Shown here: positions 55,318 to 64,000 of the stretch, in pieces | Position numbering within the stretch: the first letter of the stretch is position 1 | Layout of the letters: every line of letters starts with the position of its first letter | Source of the DNA: Companilactobacillus allii | GTDB taxonomy: Bacteria > Bacillota > Bacilli > Lactobacillales > Lactobacillaceae | Assembly (NCBI RefSeq): GCF_001971585.1 | Contig: NZ_CP019323.1 | Coordinates: forward strand, 1,664,053 to 1,728,052 | Reading direction: 5' to 3' | DNA: 64,000 nt | Notes under the pieces: generated by a model | Databases searched by the model: none | Told to the model about the DNA's origin: nothing | What the model saw: only the letters and a program-made list of their open reading frames with translations | Position numbers and translations under genes: made by a program

Positions 55318-56898
55318 ATGTCGAATAAAGTATGGAAAAGAACTATTTTGGGAACTACTTTCATCTTGATAAGTATTGCTTATACGTTTCTACTTGCCAT
55401 CCATGGAAAAGCTAATGAGAATCTTATTTTTGAGGTTCAACACATCAATAGCTTGAAAAATATTTTTTCATCACCAACAAACTTTAACTATTGGGGGCAC
55501 ACAGGAAATCTCGTTAGCTTATTTTCACCGTGGTTAAGTTTAATTGTATTTTTACCACTGTTTCAGATAGGCAATACAGCAATTAGTTATCTATTGGCTT
55601 TTGGAATTGTTACGTTATTGACCTTGATCAGCTCGTATTATTTCGTTAATAAATTGTCCGACAATACGTTGCAGGCATTTGTTTTTGCGGTTATTTATAC
55701 ATTTTCGATAACTAGATTGAATTTAGTCTTTGATAATAACTTTTCAGATTATTTGTTGATGATATTTTTACCAATTCTTTTTTATGGATTATTCAGGATC
55801 ATTGAAGGATTTAATGCAGATTGGCCACTATATGCACTTGGAGTTGCTCTTGTCGGTTTAACAAATCCGTGGATGATTCTTAGTGTATTTGTAATTTCTG
55901 TGATAATGATTATTTCCGCTGCCATATTTAAAGAGACACACAGCGTGAAATATTGGTTTGGAATATCAATTTCGATTCTGGAATCCTTTGTTGCGGTATT
56001 AATTTTAACGTTGGGATACACGCTTCCCCTAATTGAACATGGGTTTAGTCAATCTAGTGATTCTAAATCGTTTATACAAGTGAGCAAATTTAATTTTTCA
56101 AATTATTATGATGGATCACAAAATATATATTTAATTGTTGCTGCTATTACACTTGTGTTGTGTATGGTAATAATTTTTAGAGCTAAAAGTTATTTGATAT
56201 ATAAGACTGCAAGTATCGGCATTATTTTTTCTATGATTTTATCTTCAGATATTATCAATTGGAAAATTTTTGGATCTTTTGATCTAAGTAGGGTGACTTT
56301 TTATTTTTGGATAATTTATAGTGTCTTACTATGTTTAATGATTAGTTACCTGTTATCTGAAATGGTTGAAAATAAATCCTCATTATTTAAACTAGCCACA
56401 TTAATTTTTACTGTGATTTTGAGTTGTACTATTTTTTATATGAATTTTCCTAAACAAAATGGTGATTTATTTAATACAAGAATAAAGTCTAATGAGTCAG
56501 TGACATTTCATTATTCTGAAAGAAATATGAAGCACAAAGATGATTTAAAAGATTTTTTGATCAATAAAAAACTCGAACGTGTTCAATACACAACTACATC
56601 TAATTTATTCGAATTCAGGTATTACAATCCAGCTACGGTAACAATTGATGTTCCAATACTGGCGTATAAAAACGCAAATGTACAAATAAATAATGAGAAT
56701 GTAAAATTTAGAGAAACTAGTCGTGGGACTATTCAAATAAGAACTAAACCAGGTGCAAATATTGTTCAAATTAGTTACCAATACACTGTGATTTCAAGGA
56801 TTGCAATGTTAATTAGTGTAATTGGATGGATACTAATTATGGTGCTTATTATTAACAAAGGTAAATGGTATATAGGAAAACTTAGTAATAATGGTTGA
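55318..56898 (+). CDS. Polytopic membrane protein, YfhO/GT-C-like
   Basis: A 526-residue membrane protein with about ten to twelve TM helices up to residue 380, an extracellular segment of roughly 120 residues (FHYSERNMKHKDDLKDFL, then strand-rich VTIDVPILAYKNANVQINNE) and one final TM (ISRIAMLISVIGWILIMVLII) with a basic end. This shape resembles YfhO and other GT-C-type membrane glycosyltransferases, some of which modify teichoic acids, but it is shorter and I saw no clear catalytic DD/DE motif in the first loop. Start ATG 55318 follows GTGAGGT. The function is unproven. Confidence 0.65.
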   Translation: MSNKVWKRTILGTTFILISIAYTFLLAIHGKANENLIFEVQHINSLKNIFSSPTNFNYWGHTGNLVSLFSPWLSLIVFLPLFQIGNTAISYLLAFGIVTLLTLISSYYFVNKLSDNTLQAFVFAVIYTFSITRLNLVFDNNFSDYLLMIFLPILFYGLFRIIEGFNADWPLYALGVALVGLTNPWMILSVFVISVIMIISAAIFKETHSVKYWFGISISILESFVAVLILTLGYTLPLIEHGFSQSSDSKSFIQVSKFNFSNYYDGSQNIYLIVAAITLVLCMVIIFRAKSYLIYKTASIGIIFSMILSSDIINWKIFGSFDLSRVTFYFWIIYSVLLCLMISYLLSEMVENKSSLFKLATLIFTVILSCTIFYMNFPKQNGDLFNTRIKSNESVTFHYSERNMKHKDDLKDFLINKKLERVQYTTTSNLFEFRYYNPATVTIDVPILAYKNANVQINNENVKFRETSRGTIQIRTKPGANIVQISYQYTVISRIAMLISVIGWILIMVLIINKGKWYIGKLSNNG

Positions 56899-56923
56899 AA
56901 AATATTGTAATATTTGCTATATT
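56895..56923 (+). promoter_or_regulatory. Sigma-A promoter of rplU-prp-rpmA
   Basis: TTGAAA (56895-56900), 17 bases, TATATT (56918-56923). The -35 overlaps the stop of the preceding gene. Confidence 0.75.
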
Positions 56924-56927
56924 TTAT

Positions 56928-57005
56928 TAGTTGCAATCACTATTGCATCTACAACCGCTCAAAATTAGGTTAAAGCATTTGCACCTAACTGGCGAGTCTT
57001 AGAAA
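56928..57005 (+). promoter_or_regulatory. L21 ribosomal protein leader
   Basis: Between promoter and rplU lies a leader with TTGCAATC...ATTGCA and AGGTTAAAGC...GCACCTAACT pairings, then GCGAGTCTTAG before the RBS. This matches the layout of the L21 leader found before rplU in low-GC Gram-positives. It probably mediates autoregulation by L21; pairing was judged by eye. Confidence 0.65.
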
Positions 57006-57019
57006 GGAGTGTACACACT

Positions 57020-57331
57020 ATGTACGCAATTATTAAAACTGGTGGTAAGCAATATAAGGTTGAAGAAAATGACTCAATCTTTATTGAAAAACTTGATGTT
57101 GAAGAAGGGGACGCTGTTACATTTGACGATGTAATTCTTGTTTCTGACGGAGACAGTGTTAAAGTTGGAGATCCTGTAGTAAAGGGTGCTTCAGTTACAG
57201 GTAAAGTTGAAAAACAAGGTAAGGACAAGAAAGTTGTTACTTACAAATACAAACCTAAGAAGCATTCACATACTAAAACAGGTCACCGCCAACCATATAC
57301 TAAGGTACTTATTGACAGTATCAAAGGTTAA
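57020..57331 (+). CDS. rplU: 50S ribosomal protein L21
   Basis: A 103-residue protein starting [16 protein letters not shown] and ending with the basic [23 protein letters not shown], both diagnostic of L21. AAAGGAGTG precedes the ATG. First gene of the conserved rplU-prp-rpmA operon. Confidence 0.98.
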   Translation: MYAIIKTGGKQYKVEENDSIFIEKLDVEEGDAVTFDDVILVSDGDSVKVGDPVVKGASVTGKVEKQGKDKKVVTYKYKPKKHSHTKTGHRQPYTKVLIDSIKG

Positions 57332-57333
57332 TT

Positions 57334-57678
57334 ATGATTAAAGCGAGTTTTCACCAGAATGAAAAACAACAGATTGATTCATTCCTAATTAAAGGACATG
57401 CAGATTCAGGGCCTTACGGTCAGGATTTGGTTTGTGCGGCTGTTTCGGCAGTTACTATAGGAACAATCAACAATCTGGAGAAGCTTACTAAGGCCAGTCC
57501 TCAGGTTGTTCTTGATGAGGTCAACGGTGGCCATTTAGGCTGTCGTTTTGATAAAGAGGTATCTCACGATACAGCTTTGTTATTGGATAATTTATTTTAT
57601 ATTCTTAAGGATATTCAAGGTAGTTATCCAAAGAACATCATTGTTCAAACAAAAAATAATATAATAGATCTTGCTTAA
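57334..57678 (+). CDS. prp: Ribosomal-processing cysteine protease Prp
   Basis: Cys protease (formerly YsxB) that removes the N-terminal extension of L27. The dyad is His22 in [11 protein letters not shown] and Cys34 in LVCAAVSAV. Length 114. It lies between rplU and rpmA, and the rpmA product here has the matching extension, so enzyme and substrate are adjacent. Confidence 0.95.
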   Translation: MIKASFHQNEKQQIDSFLIKGHADSGPYGQDLVCAAVSAVTIGTINNLEKLTKASPQVVLDEVNGGHLGCRFDKEVSHDTALLLDNLFYILKDIQGSYPKNIIVQTKNNIIDLA

Positions 57679-57691
57679 GGAGGTAAATCTC

Positions 57692-57964
57692 ATGCTTAAA
57701 ATGAATTTACAATTTTTCTCTCACCACAAGGGTGGTGGATCAACTTCTAACGGCCGTGATTCAGCTGGTCGTAGATTAGGTGCAAAACGTGCTGATGGAC
57801 AACCAGTTAGATCTGGTTCAATCATCTATAGACAACGTGGAACTAAGATTCATCCTGGTGAAAATGTTGGCCGTGGTGGTGACGATACTTTGTTCGCACT
57901 TAAAGATGGTGTTGTTAAGTTTGAAAGACTTGGCAAAGATAGAAAGAAAGTTTCTGTTTACTAA
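57692..57964 (+). CDS. rpmA: 50S ribosomal protein L27 with cleavable N-terminal extension
   Basis: A 90-residue protein. The start MLKMNLQFF is the extension cut by Prp after Phe9; the mature protein would begin SHHKGGGST, whose N-terminus reaches the peptidyl-transferase centre. [15 protein letters not shown] and [15 protein letters not shown] are typical L27. ATG 57692 follows AAGGAGG; an in-frame start at 57671 overlaps prp and is rejected. Confidence 0.98.
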   Translation: MLKMNLQFFSHHKGGGSTSNGRDSAGRRLGAKRADGQPVRSGSIIYRQRGTKIHPGENVGRGGDDTLFALKDGVVKFERLGKDRKKVSVY

Positions 57965-57980
57965 TTCTTATATCTTACTT

Positions 57981-58010
57981 AAAAAGAGGACATTGTCCTC
58001 TTTTTTTTAT
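57981..58010 (+). terminator. Terminator after rpmA
   Basis: AAAAAGAGGAC (57981-57991), three-base loop, GTCCTCTTTTT (57995-58005) and further T residues. Confidence 0.95.
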
Positions 58011-58102
58011 ATAATGAGCTAGAGATATTGCCATTAATAGTGAAATATTGGTAAGATAATAAGTAAAGTGTTTTTAATGTTTATCAATCGAGGAGAATAA
58101 AA

Positions 58103-58666
58103 ATGTCAATTTCAGTAAATGATTTTAAAAACGGTTTGACAATCGAAGTTAAAGACGGAATATGGCGTGTTGTTGAATTTCAGCATGTTAAGCCAGGTAA
58201 GGGTAGTGCCTTTGTACGTTCAAAGTTAAAGAACTTGAGAACTGGTGCCGTTCAAGAAATGACTTTTAGATCAACTGCCAAAGTTGAAAAAGCTAATATT
58301 GAAAATAAAAAAATGCAATATTTATATGCTGATGGTACAAACCATGTATTTATGGATACAACTACATATGAACAACTTTCACTTCCCCAAGAAGAAATTA
58401 AAGAACAATTGAAATATTTGAAGGAAAACATGGAAGTTAGTGTATTGATGTATGGTGGTGAAACTATCGGTGTTGATTTACCTAATACTGTTGACTTGAA
58501 AGTTGCTTCAACTGAAGCATCAATTAAAGGTGATACACAATCAGGTGGATCAAAACCAGCTACTATGGAAACTGGTGTTGTTGTGCAAGTACCATTCTTC
58601 GTTAATGAAGGTGATATGCTAACAATTAATACACAAGATGGTACATATATTTCACGTGCTAACTAA
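58103..58666 (+). CDS. efp: Elongation factor P
   Basis: Relieves ribosome stalling at polyproline. 187 residues, three OB-like domains; the tip loop is KPGKGSA with Lys33, the position modified in many bacteria. Modification enzymes are not in this window. The C-terminal signature is [20 protein letters not shown]. Own RBS (GAGGAG) and a separate promoter region after the rpmA terminator. Confidence 0.98.
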   Translation: MSISVNDFKNGLTIEVKDGIWRVVEFQHVKPGKGSAFVRSKLKNLRTGAVQEMTFRSTAKVEKANIENKKMQYLYADGTNHVFMDTTTYEQLSLPQEEIKEQLKYLKENMEVSVLMYGGETIGVDLPNTVDLKVASTEASIKGDTQSGGSKPATMETGVVVQVPFFVNEGDMLTINTQDGTYISRAN

Positions 58667-58689
58667 TTTTTGATTATGGAGATAAGTTT

Positions 58690-59109
58690 ATGGCTGAACA
58701 AAAGTATGTTTCTCTACAACAAGATAGTGGAAAAGTAAAAGGTAATGTTGAAATCTCACATCAAGTTATTGAGATTCTCTTAGGCATCGCTACTAATCAA
58801 GTAGAGGGTGTTTATGAGATGCGCGGTACACTTTCCAATAGAATTGATTCTCTTTTTGGTAGAATCAACCATGGAAAAGGTGTCGATGTAGTTTTTGATG
58901 ATGATAAGATTTCTGCAGATGTATTCGTATATTTAGAATACGGCGTATCAATTCCGAAAGTATCATTAGAAATACAAAAATCAGCCATTGAACAACTTGA
59001 ATTCATGACGGATTTGGCTTTGAAAGAAATTAACGTGCATGTTGTAGGTTTAATCGCTAAGAAGGAATCTGGCGAGTTAGAACGTGTAACAACGGATAAA
59101 AAGGAATAA
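58690..59109 (+). CDS. yqhY: Asp23/Gls24-family envelope stress protein (YqhY-like)
   Basis: A 139-residue Asp23-domain protein: GNVEISHQVIEILLGIATNQVEGVYEM at the start and ADVFVYLEYGVSIPKVSLEIQ in the middle. No TM. The YqhY subgroup sits between efp and nusB and is linked in B. subtilis to fatty-acid (acetyl-CoA carboxylase) control. Five bases separate it from nusB. Confidence 0.9.
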   Translation: MAEQKYVSLQQDSGKVKGNVEISHQVIEILLGIATNQVEGVYEMRGTLSNRIDSLFGRINHGKGVDVVFDDDKISADVFVYLEYGVSIPKVSLEIQKSAIEQLEFMTDLALKEINVHVVGLIAKKESGELERVTTDKKE

Positions 59110-59114
59110 TACTA

Positions 59115-59522
59115 GTGAGTATAAATAGACATAATATTAGAGAACTTGCCGTTCAAACACTTTTTTCCATTGAGACTACAAAAGATGATCCAGACACAGC
59201 TATTGCGTCAGTAATGGAGCTTTCCGACTTAGAGAACCAAGAGGTGCCTGATTATTTAAAGTTTTTAGTTTCGGGATCAATTGAAAAGCAAGATGAATTA
59301 GATAAAGAAATATCTAAGTATTTGAAGAATAAATGGACTGTTGGACGTCTTTCAAGAATTGACCGTGTAGTTTTGAGGGTCAGTCTGTTTGAAATGCAAA
59401 ATAGTCTGGAAGTACCAAAAAAGGTTGCAATCGACGAGGCAATTGAACTTGCCGGTGATTACGGCGATAAAGATTCAAAGGCTTTCATAAATGGAATTTT
59501 ATCTAACTTTGTTGAAGGGTAA
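59115..59522 (+). CDS. nusB: Transcription antitermination factor NusB
   Basis: Helical RNA-binding protein that with NusE (S10) binds boxA for rRNA antitermination. 135 residues, RELAVQTLFSIE at the N-terminus and IDEAIELAGDYGDKDSKAFINGILSNF at the C-terminus. GTG start at 59115, AAGGA upstream. Followed by a terminator. Confidence 0.95.
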   Translation: MSINRHNIRELAVQTLFSIETTKDDPDTAIASVMELSDLENQEVPDYLKFLVSGSIEKQDELDKEISKYLKNKWTVGRLSRIDRVVLRVSLFEMQNSLEVPKKVAIDEAIELAGDYGDKDSKAFINGILSNFVEG

Positions 59523-59524
59523 AG

Positions 59525-59553
59525 GCTGGTCTTTTTGGACCAGTCTTTTTATA
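59525..59553 (+). terminator. Terminator after nusB
   Basis: GGCTGGTC (59525-59532) pairs with GACCAGTC (59539-59546) with one G-U; T run follows. Confidence 0.85.
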
Positions 59554-59566
59554 TGGTGAATTATAA

Positions 59567-60430
59567 ATGAAATTATTAGATGGAAAAAAGGTAGCTAGTG
59601 CATTAGACGAATCAATGGGTAAACGTGTTGAAGAATTAAAAGAACAAGGTATTACACCAGGATTAGCCGTTATACTAGTAGGTAGTAATAGCGCTAGTTC
59701 TGTATACGTTAGAAATAAGAAACGCCGTGCGGAAAAATTAGGCTTTGATTTTCAACTGATTCATTATGAAGATACCGTCACAGAAACAGAGATTTTAAAT
59801 AAAATTGATGAATTAAATAATGATGATTCTATAGATGGATTTATAGTACAATTACCATTACCAGATCAAATTGATGAGGATAAGATTATCCAAGCAATTG
59901 ATCCTAAAAAAGATGTTGATGGATTCTCTCCTATTAATGTTGGTAATTTATGGATTGGGGACTCTACTATTAAACCAGCAACTGCTGATGGAATTATAAA
60001 GATGTTAGATTATTATGACGTGAAACTTAAAGGTAAAAATGCAGTTGTAATCGGTAGAAGTAATATTGTCGGTAAACCTGTGGCAGCATTATTACTGGAA
60101 CGTAATGCGACTGTTACTATTTCACATATATTCACTAAGAATTTACCTGAAATTGCAAGCAGAGCGGACGTTTTAGTCGTGGCAATTGGTGACCCCAAAT
60201 TTATTAAGGCTAACTATATTAAAGAGGGAGCTGTTGTGGTTGATGTTGGAATGAATCACGATGAAAATGGCAAACTATGTGGAGATGTAGACTTTGATGA
60301 TGTATTGGATAAGGTAAGTATGATATCACCAGTACCAGGTGGTGTTGGTCCGATGACGATTACTTCATTGATGGATATGACGATTGTATTAGCTGAAGAA
60401 AGAGCAAAAAAAGTAAATGGATCAAAATGA
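59567..60430 (+). CDS. folD: Bifunctional methylene-THF dehydrogenase/cyclohydrolase FolD
   Basis: Interconverts 5,10-methylene-, methenyl- and 10-formyl-THF with NADP+. Catalytic YVRNKKRRAEKLG (Tyr and Lys), DGFIVQLPLP, nucleotide-binding VIGRSNIVGKPVA, and the C-terminal SPVPGGVGPMT. Length 287. The last codons overlap xseA by 14 bases. Shares folate metabolism with fthC at 46785. Confidence 0.97.
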   Translation: MKLLDGKKVASALDESMGKRVEELKEQGITPGLAVILVGSNSASSVYVRNKKRRAEKLGFDFQLIHYEDTVTETEILNKIDELNNDDSIDGFIVQLPLPDQIDEDKIIQAIDPKKDVDGFSPINVGNLWIGDSTIKPATADGIIKMLDYYDVKLKGKNAVVIGRSNIVGKPVAALLLERNATVTISHIFTKNLPEIASRADVLVVAIGDPKFIKANYIKEGAVVVDVGMNHDENGKLCGDVDFDDVLDKVSMISPVPGGVGPMTITSLMDMTIVLAEERAKKVNGSK

Positions 60431-61781
60431 TAATTCACAATATTTAACGATAACGGCATTGACACAATATTTAAAAAGAAAATTTGATGTGGATCCATAT
60501 TTGGGACACGTCTATTTGATGGGAGAAATTTCCAACTTTCGTCCACGTCCTAATTCTCATCAATATTTTTCATTGAAAGATAATAAAGCCAAAATTTCTG
60601 CAATTATGTTTAAGTCAGCATTCAGTAAAGTGAAATTTGTACCTGAGGAAGGTATGAAGGTACTTGTTCGTGGCAGAATCTCATTGTATGAAACAAGTGG
60701 TACTTATCAGATATATGTTGAGTCGATGGAACCAGATGGCCTTGGAGCGTTATATTTGGCACTGGAGCAATTGAAGAAAAAACTTGCTAAACAAGGTGTA
60801 TTTGATTTACCTAAAAAAGAAATTTCTAAATTTCCTAAAAGGATTGCAGTAGTTACTAGCCAATCAGGTGCTGTTATACATGATATTATGACCACTGTAA
60901 AAAGACGGTATCCAATTACACAACTAGTCTTATTTCCAGCTCAGGTGCAAGGTAGTGAAGCAGCAACTACAATTGTTAAACAAATAAAACGAATTAATGA
61001 AATCGGTAATTTTGATACAATTATTATTGGCCGTGGTGGTGGATCAATTGAAGATTTGTGGCCATTTAACGAAGAAATAGTTGCGCAAGCAATAGTTTCC
61101 AGTAATATACCTATAATTTCCTCAGTTGGTCATGAAACAGATACCACGATTGCTGACATGGTGGCTGATTTACGTGCAGCAACACCAACAGCAGCAGCTG
61201 AATTGGCAACCCCTGTTTTACGTGATGTATTGGCTCATCTACAAGATTTGAATTTAAGAATGTTTAATGCAGAAAATAAAATCATTCAAAATTATCGTGA
61301 TCAAGTAAATAATTATGCACAAAATGTTTTCTTACAACACCCTGAGCGAATCTATGAAGTTTATTTACAAAAAGTAGACAGTCTTTCAAGACAATTGAGA
61401 CAAGCATTTCAGGATATAATTTATAGTAATAAGCAGTTGTTGTATGATAATGAAAATCGTCTTGTTAAGAGTTCTCCTCGCGATAAACTACATTATTATG
61501 ATACGGTAGTAAATAATTTGAACCAGGAAATGTTGACATCAATTAGACGATTGATCAATTCTAAAAAAAATAGTTTTGGAAGTACTATCTCGGCGCTAGA
61601 TTCTTTAAGTCCGTTAAAAACTTTGAGCCGTGGATATGCCATTCCAACTAATAAAGATAATAAAATACTAAAGACTGCCAAGGACTACAATATCAATGCT
61701 GAAGTTGATTTAAGGGTTGTTGACGGAACCATTACTTTAGTTACTAAAGATATAAGTGAGGATAATAATGGCGGAAAATAA
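60417..61781 (+). CDS. xseA: Exodeoxyribonuclease VII large subunit
   Basis: Single-strand exonuclease subunit, 454 residues: N-terminal OB fold (about 1-110, [21 protein letters not shown]), catalytic region with [30 protein letters not shown] and [28 protein letters not shown], then a coiled coil and a C-terminal [13 protein letters not shown]. Overlaps xseB by 14 bases. Confidence 0.97.
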   Translation: MDQNDNSQYLTITALTQYLKRKFDVDPYLGHVYLMGEISNFRPRPNSHQYFSLKDNKAKISAIMFKSAFSKVKFVPEEGMKVLVRGRISLYETSGTYQIYVESMEPDGLGALYLALEQLKKKLAKQGVFDLPKKEISKFPKRIAVVTSQSGAVIHDIMTTVKRRYPITQLVLFPAQVQGSEAATTIVKQIKRINEIGNFDTIIIGRGGGSIEDLWPFNEEIVAQAIVSSNIPIISSVGHETDTTIADMVADLRAATPTAAAELATPVLRDVLAHLQDLNLRMFNAENKIIQNYRDQVNNYAQNVFLQHPERIYEVYLQKVDSLSRQLRQAFQDIIYSNKQLLYDNENRLVKSSPRDKLHYYDTVVNNLNQEMLTSIRRLINSKKNSFGSTISALDSLSPLKTLSRGYAIPTNKDNKILKTAKDYNINAEVDLRVVDGTITLVTKDISEDNNGGK

Positions 61782-62007
61782 AAAAACTTTTGAAGATAAC
61801 TTAGCGGATCTAGAAGCAATCGTAACTAATCTTGAGGCTGGCGATGTACCTTTGGAAGAAGCAATGGAGAAATTTAAAAAGGGTGTTGTTTTAAGTAAAA
61901 GTCTTGAGAAAACATTGAGTAATGCAGAAAATACAGTTACAAAAATAATGCAGACAAATGGCGATGAAAAAGACATGCCCGATGATTCAACAGAGGATAA
62001 GGAATAG
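61768..62007 (+). CDS. xseB: Exodeoxyribonuclease VII small subunit
   Basis: A 79-residue helical hairpin subunit that joins Xse[33 protein letters not shown] is the XseB signature. ATG 61768 follows GTGAGG; an upstream in-frame GTG (61756) is within that RBS. Acidic tail. Two bases before ispA. Confidence 0.95.
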   Translation: MAENKKTFEDNLADLEAIVTNLEAGDVPLEEAMEKFKKGVVLSKSLEKTLSNAENTVTKIMQTNGDEKDMPDDSTEDKE

Positions 62008-62009
62008 TT

Positions 62010-62858
62010 ATGGAAATAAAGAAATTTACAGAATTTCATGAAGCAATATTACCTGAATTCAATGAATTTTTGATAAATAAATTAACTATGGAAATTAAGC
62101 AGCCTACTTTACGTGATGCGATGATCTATTCAGTTAATGCTGGTGGTAAGAGAGTCAGACCGATATTGATGTTAGCGGTGATTTATTCTTGTGGCGTAAA
62201 GAAAGAAGACTTACCTAAATATTTTGATATTGCGGGTGCCATAGAGCTAATTCATACCTATTCTTTAATTCACGACGATCTTCCTGAAATGGATAATGAT
62301 GATTATCGACGAGGCAAACTTTCAAATCATAAGAAATTTGGAACTGGCCCAGCTGTTTTAGCTGGGGATGGCTTGTTGACACAGGCGTTTTATTGGATTG
62401 CAAAGTCTGATTTAGATACAAGTAAACGAATGGCAGCCGTTAGGATTCTATCTCACAATGCTGGTCCCATGGGAATGGTTGCTGGTCAGATGACTGATAT
62501 AACCAAAGAAGACAAAAAGTTATCTGAAAATGAGTTAACAGAGTTGCATCGTCAGAAAACTGCAGATTTAATTGTTGCTGCGATAACGATTGGCGCTTTT
62601 TGCGCTGATCATAGTTTGTCGAAGAATTTAGTGGATTATGCAAATAAAATTGGCTTAGCATTTCAAGTCAAAGATGATTTGGATGATTATGGTAGTCTGG
62701 AAGATGCTGATAAAAATACCTTCCCTAACTTAATTGGAAAAGAAGCCACTGAAGATAGGCTTAATAATCTAGTTAAGGATGCTTTGAATGCAGTGTTAAA
62801 AGAAGAAAAGTTTGATAAGAATTTGATGGTAAGCTTTTTAGATTATTTCAAAAATTAG
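62010..62858 (+). CDS. ispA: Polyprenyl (farnesyl) diphosphate synthase
   Basis: Chain-elongating prenyltransferase supplying precursors of undecaprenyl and quinone lipids. First Asp-rich motif DDLPEMDNDD at residues 89-98, followed by RRGK; second motif DDLDD at about 223; NAGGKRVRP for IPP binding. Length 282. Placement after xseAB is standard in Firmicutes. Confidence 0.95.
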   Translation: MEIKKFTEFHEAILPEFNEFLINKLTMEIKQPTLRDAMIYSVNAGGKRVRPILMLAVIYSCGVKKEDLPKYFDIAGAIELIHTYSLIHDDLPEMDNDDYRRGKLSNHKKFGTGPAVLAGDGLLTQAFYWIAKSDLDTSKRMAAVRILSHNAGPMGMVAGQMTDITKEDKKLSENELTELHRQKTADLIVAAITIGAFCADHSLSKNLVDYANKIGLAFQVKDDLDDYGSLEDADKNTFPNLIGKEATEDRLNNLVKDALNAVLKEEKFDKNLMVSFLDYFKN

Positions 62859-62885
62859 TTTTAAAACAAGATTGGGTGAAAAAGA

Positions 62886-63713
62886 TTGGCAAAAAAAAGG
62901 GTAGATGTATTATTAGTTGAGCAAAATTTATTTGAATCACGTGAACAAGCAAAACGTTCAATTATGGCGGGAGAAGTTTATAATCAGGATAATTTAAGAT
63001 ACGATAAACCTGGTGAAAAAATCGATCCTGACACCATTCTTCATGTTGTTCAAGGTGCACATAGTAAATATGTTAGTCGAGGTGGATACAAGTTAGAAAA
63101 GGCAGTTGAGTCTTTTAATATCGACCTTGATAATAAGATTTGTTTAGATATAGGATCATCAACTGGTGGATTTACTGATGTAGCATTACAAAATGGTGCT
63201 AAATTAGTCTACGCATTGGATGTTGGCTATAATCAACTGGCTTGGAAAATGCGCAGTGATGAACGTGTCGTTGTAATGGAGAGGGTAAATTTTCGTTACA
63301 GTAAACCTGAAGATTTCCATGATGGATTACCTGAATTTGCTATGACTGATGTTTCCTTTATTTCTTTGGAATTAATTTTGCCACCAATGTTTAATATCAT
63401 TCTTCCTGGTTCTGAAGCAGCTTGTCTGATTAAGCCACAGTTTGAGGCTGGACCTGAAAATGTCGGAAAGCACGGAATTGTTCGTGATCATAAAGTTCAT
63501 AAAATGGTGCTTGAAAAAATCCTTAATTTTGCCAAGGAAACTGGATTTATAGTTAAAGGATTGGATTTTTCACCTATTAAGGGTGGAGAAGGAAATATTG
63601 AATTTCTAATGCATATTCAAAAGCCAGAAGAAGAAGATCAACCCGGCAAAATTTTAGACACAGTTTCAATTAGTGATACTATGGATGCTGCTTATTCAAG
63701 TTTGAATAAATAG
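62886..63713 (+). CDS. tlyA: TlyA-family rRNA methyltransferase
   Basis: S4-domain plus FtsJ-like methyltransferase, 275 residues. N-terminal S4 domain (KRVDVLLVEQNLFESREQAKRSI), SAM-binding LDIGSSTGGFTDVALQ and later MTDVSFISLELILPP. Family members methylate 2'-O of rRNA; some are annotated as haemolysins without good support. TTG start at 62886. argR, often found between tlyA and recN, is missing here. Confidence 0.93.
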   Translation: MAKKRVDVLLVEQNLFESREQAKRSIMAGEVYNQDNLRYDKPGEKIDPDTILHVVQGAHSKYVSRGGYKLEKAVESFNIDLDNKICLDIGSSTGGFTDVALQNGAKLVYALDVGYNQLAWKMRSDERVVVMERVNFRYSKPEDFHDGLPEFAMTDVSFISLELILPPMFNIILPGSEAACLIKPQFEAGPENVGKHGIVRDHKVHKMVLEKILNFAKETGFIVKGLDFSPIKGGEGNIEFLMHIQKPEEEDQPGKILDTVSISDTMDAAYSSLNK

Positions 63714-63723
63714 GTGAATAAAA

Positions 63724-64000
63724 ATGCTGAAAGAATTAATAATTAATAATTTTGCTATTATTAGTGAGTTACAAATTGATTTTAAAAATGGAATGACTGC
63801 CTTGACTGGTGAAACTGGTGCAGGTAAGTCTATTATTATTGATGCTTTAGGTTTATTAGTTGGTAGTCGTTCGTCTGTTGATTTCATACGCACGGGTAAA
63901 GACAATTTAAAGGTGCAAGGATTATTTGAAGTTAATTCAAGTAGTCCTGTTTTTGCTCTAATGGATAAATTTGGAATCAGTCATTCTGACAAATCTATTA
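63724..64000 (+). CDS. recN: DNA repair protein RecN, 3' end cut by the window
   Basis: First 92 codons of an SMC-like double-strand-break repair ATPase. [20 protein letters not shown] at the start, Walker A GETGAGKS at residues 29-36. It starts ten bases after the tlyA stop, with AGGTG as RBS. It continues past the window end. Confidence 0.95.
   Translation, partial: MLKELIINNFAIISELQIDFKNGMTALTGETGAGKSIIIDALGLLVGSRSSVDFIRTGKDNLKVQGLFEVNSSSPVFALMDKFGISHSDKSI

Noticed and set aside
1-64000. CRISPR arrays, insertion sequences, prophage genes
   Set aside because: No regularly spaced repeats, transposase motifs or phage structural genes were seen on either strand.

Overview
The window is 64 kb of AT-rich chromosome from a Gram-positive bacterium of the order Lactobacillales, most likely a member of the Lactobacillaceae. 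The reasons are the low GC, strong GGAGG-type ribosome binding sites, T-box leaders, many TTG/GTG starts, a DUF3042 protein, a PepSY protein, a pneumococcal-type PBP2A, YidC made as a lipoprotein, and no sporulation genes in blocks that otherwise follow Bacillus subtilis order. Genus cannot be fixed from the sequence alone; something like Companilactobacillus is a guess. Almost all genes read left to right, and nearly every gene has a recognisable family, so this is mostly core genome.

Layout. 1-14.2 kb: end of a class A PBP, yheA-like, the YhaO/YhaN/YhaM nuclease block, then on the minus strand prsA, a YtxH-family gene and hit, then ecsAB, trmB, a PepSY gene (minus), ytpP, ytpR and murC. 14.3-26.4 kb: an MFS transporter, then the replication/repair block polA-mutM-coaE-nrdR-dnaB-dnaI, T-box-controlled thrS, and infC-rpmI-rplT behind a structured leader; infC starts at ATA. 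26.4-32.7 kb: the ribosome-assembly and NAD operon yqeG-yqeH-yhbY-nadD-yqeK-rsfS-yqeM-tmcAL-yceD behind a leader with two hairpins. 32.7-43.5 kb: gnd, an OmpR/HisKA two-component system, yidC and acyP (minus), an rRNA methyltransferase, T-box-controlled pheST and mltG. 43.5-52.1 kb: greA, an IscA-fold protein, PBP2-type transpeptidase, rpmG, fthC, rhomboid gluP, yqgQ, glcK, a rhodanese-fold protein, DUF3042 (minus), miaA and a PLP lyase of the YnbB type.

52.1-56.9 kb is the one accessory-looking stretch. It holds an 89-residue protein of unknown family whose promoter spacer contains an almost perfect Gram-positive LexA (SOS) box, a tRNA-Arg(UCU), a roughly 0.75-kb AT-rich gap, a type-B carboxylesterase, a small three-helix membrane protein and a large YfhO-like membrane protein. 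The gap contains a 42-codon minus-strand gene with its own promoter, a 26-bp perfect palindrome and terminator hairpins. From 56.9 kb core genome resumes: L21 leader, rplU-prp-rpmA, efp, asp23, nusB, folD, xseA-xseB-ispA, tlyA and the start of recN.

The genes serve translation (aminoacyl-tRNA synthetases, ribosomal proteins, assembly GTPase, tRNA modification), cell-wall growth (two PBPs, MltG, MurC, YidC, PrsA) and DNA replication and repair (PolA, MutM, DnaB/DnaI, XseAB, RecN). No CRISPR array, insertion sequence or prophage was seen. The best lead for undescribed biology is the apparently SOS-controlled small protein at 52201-52470, followed by the small minus-strand gene and its palindromes at 52.8-53.2 kb.
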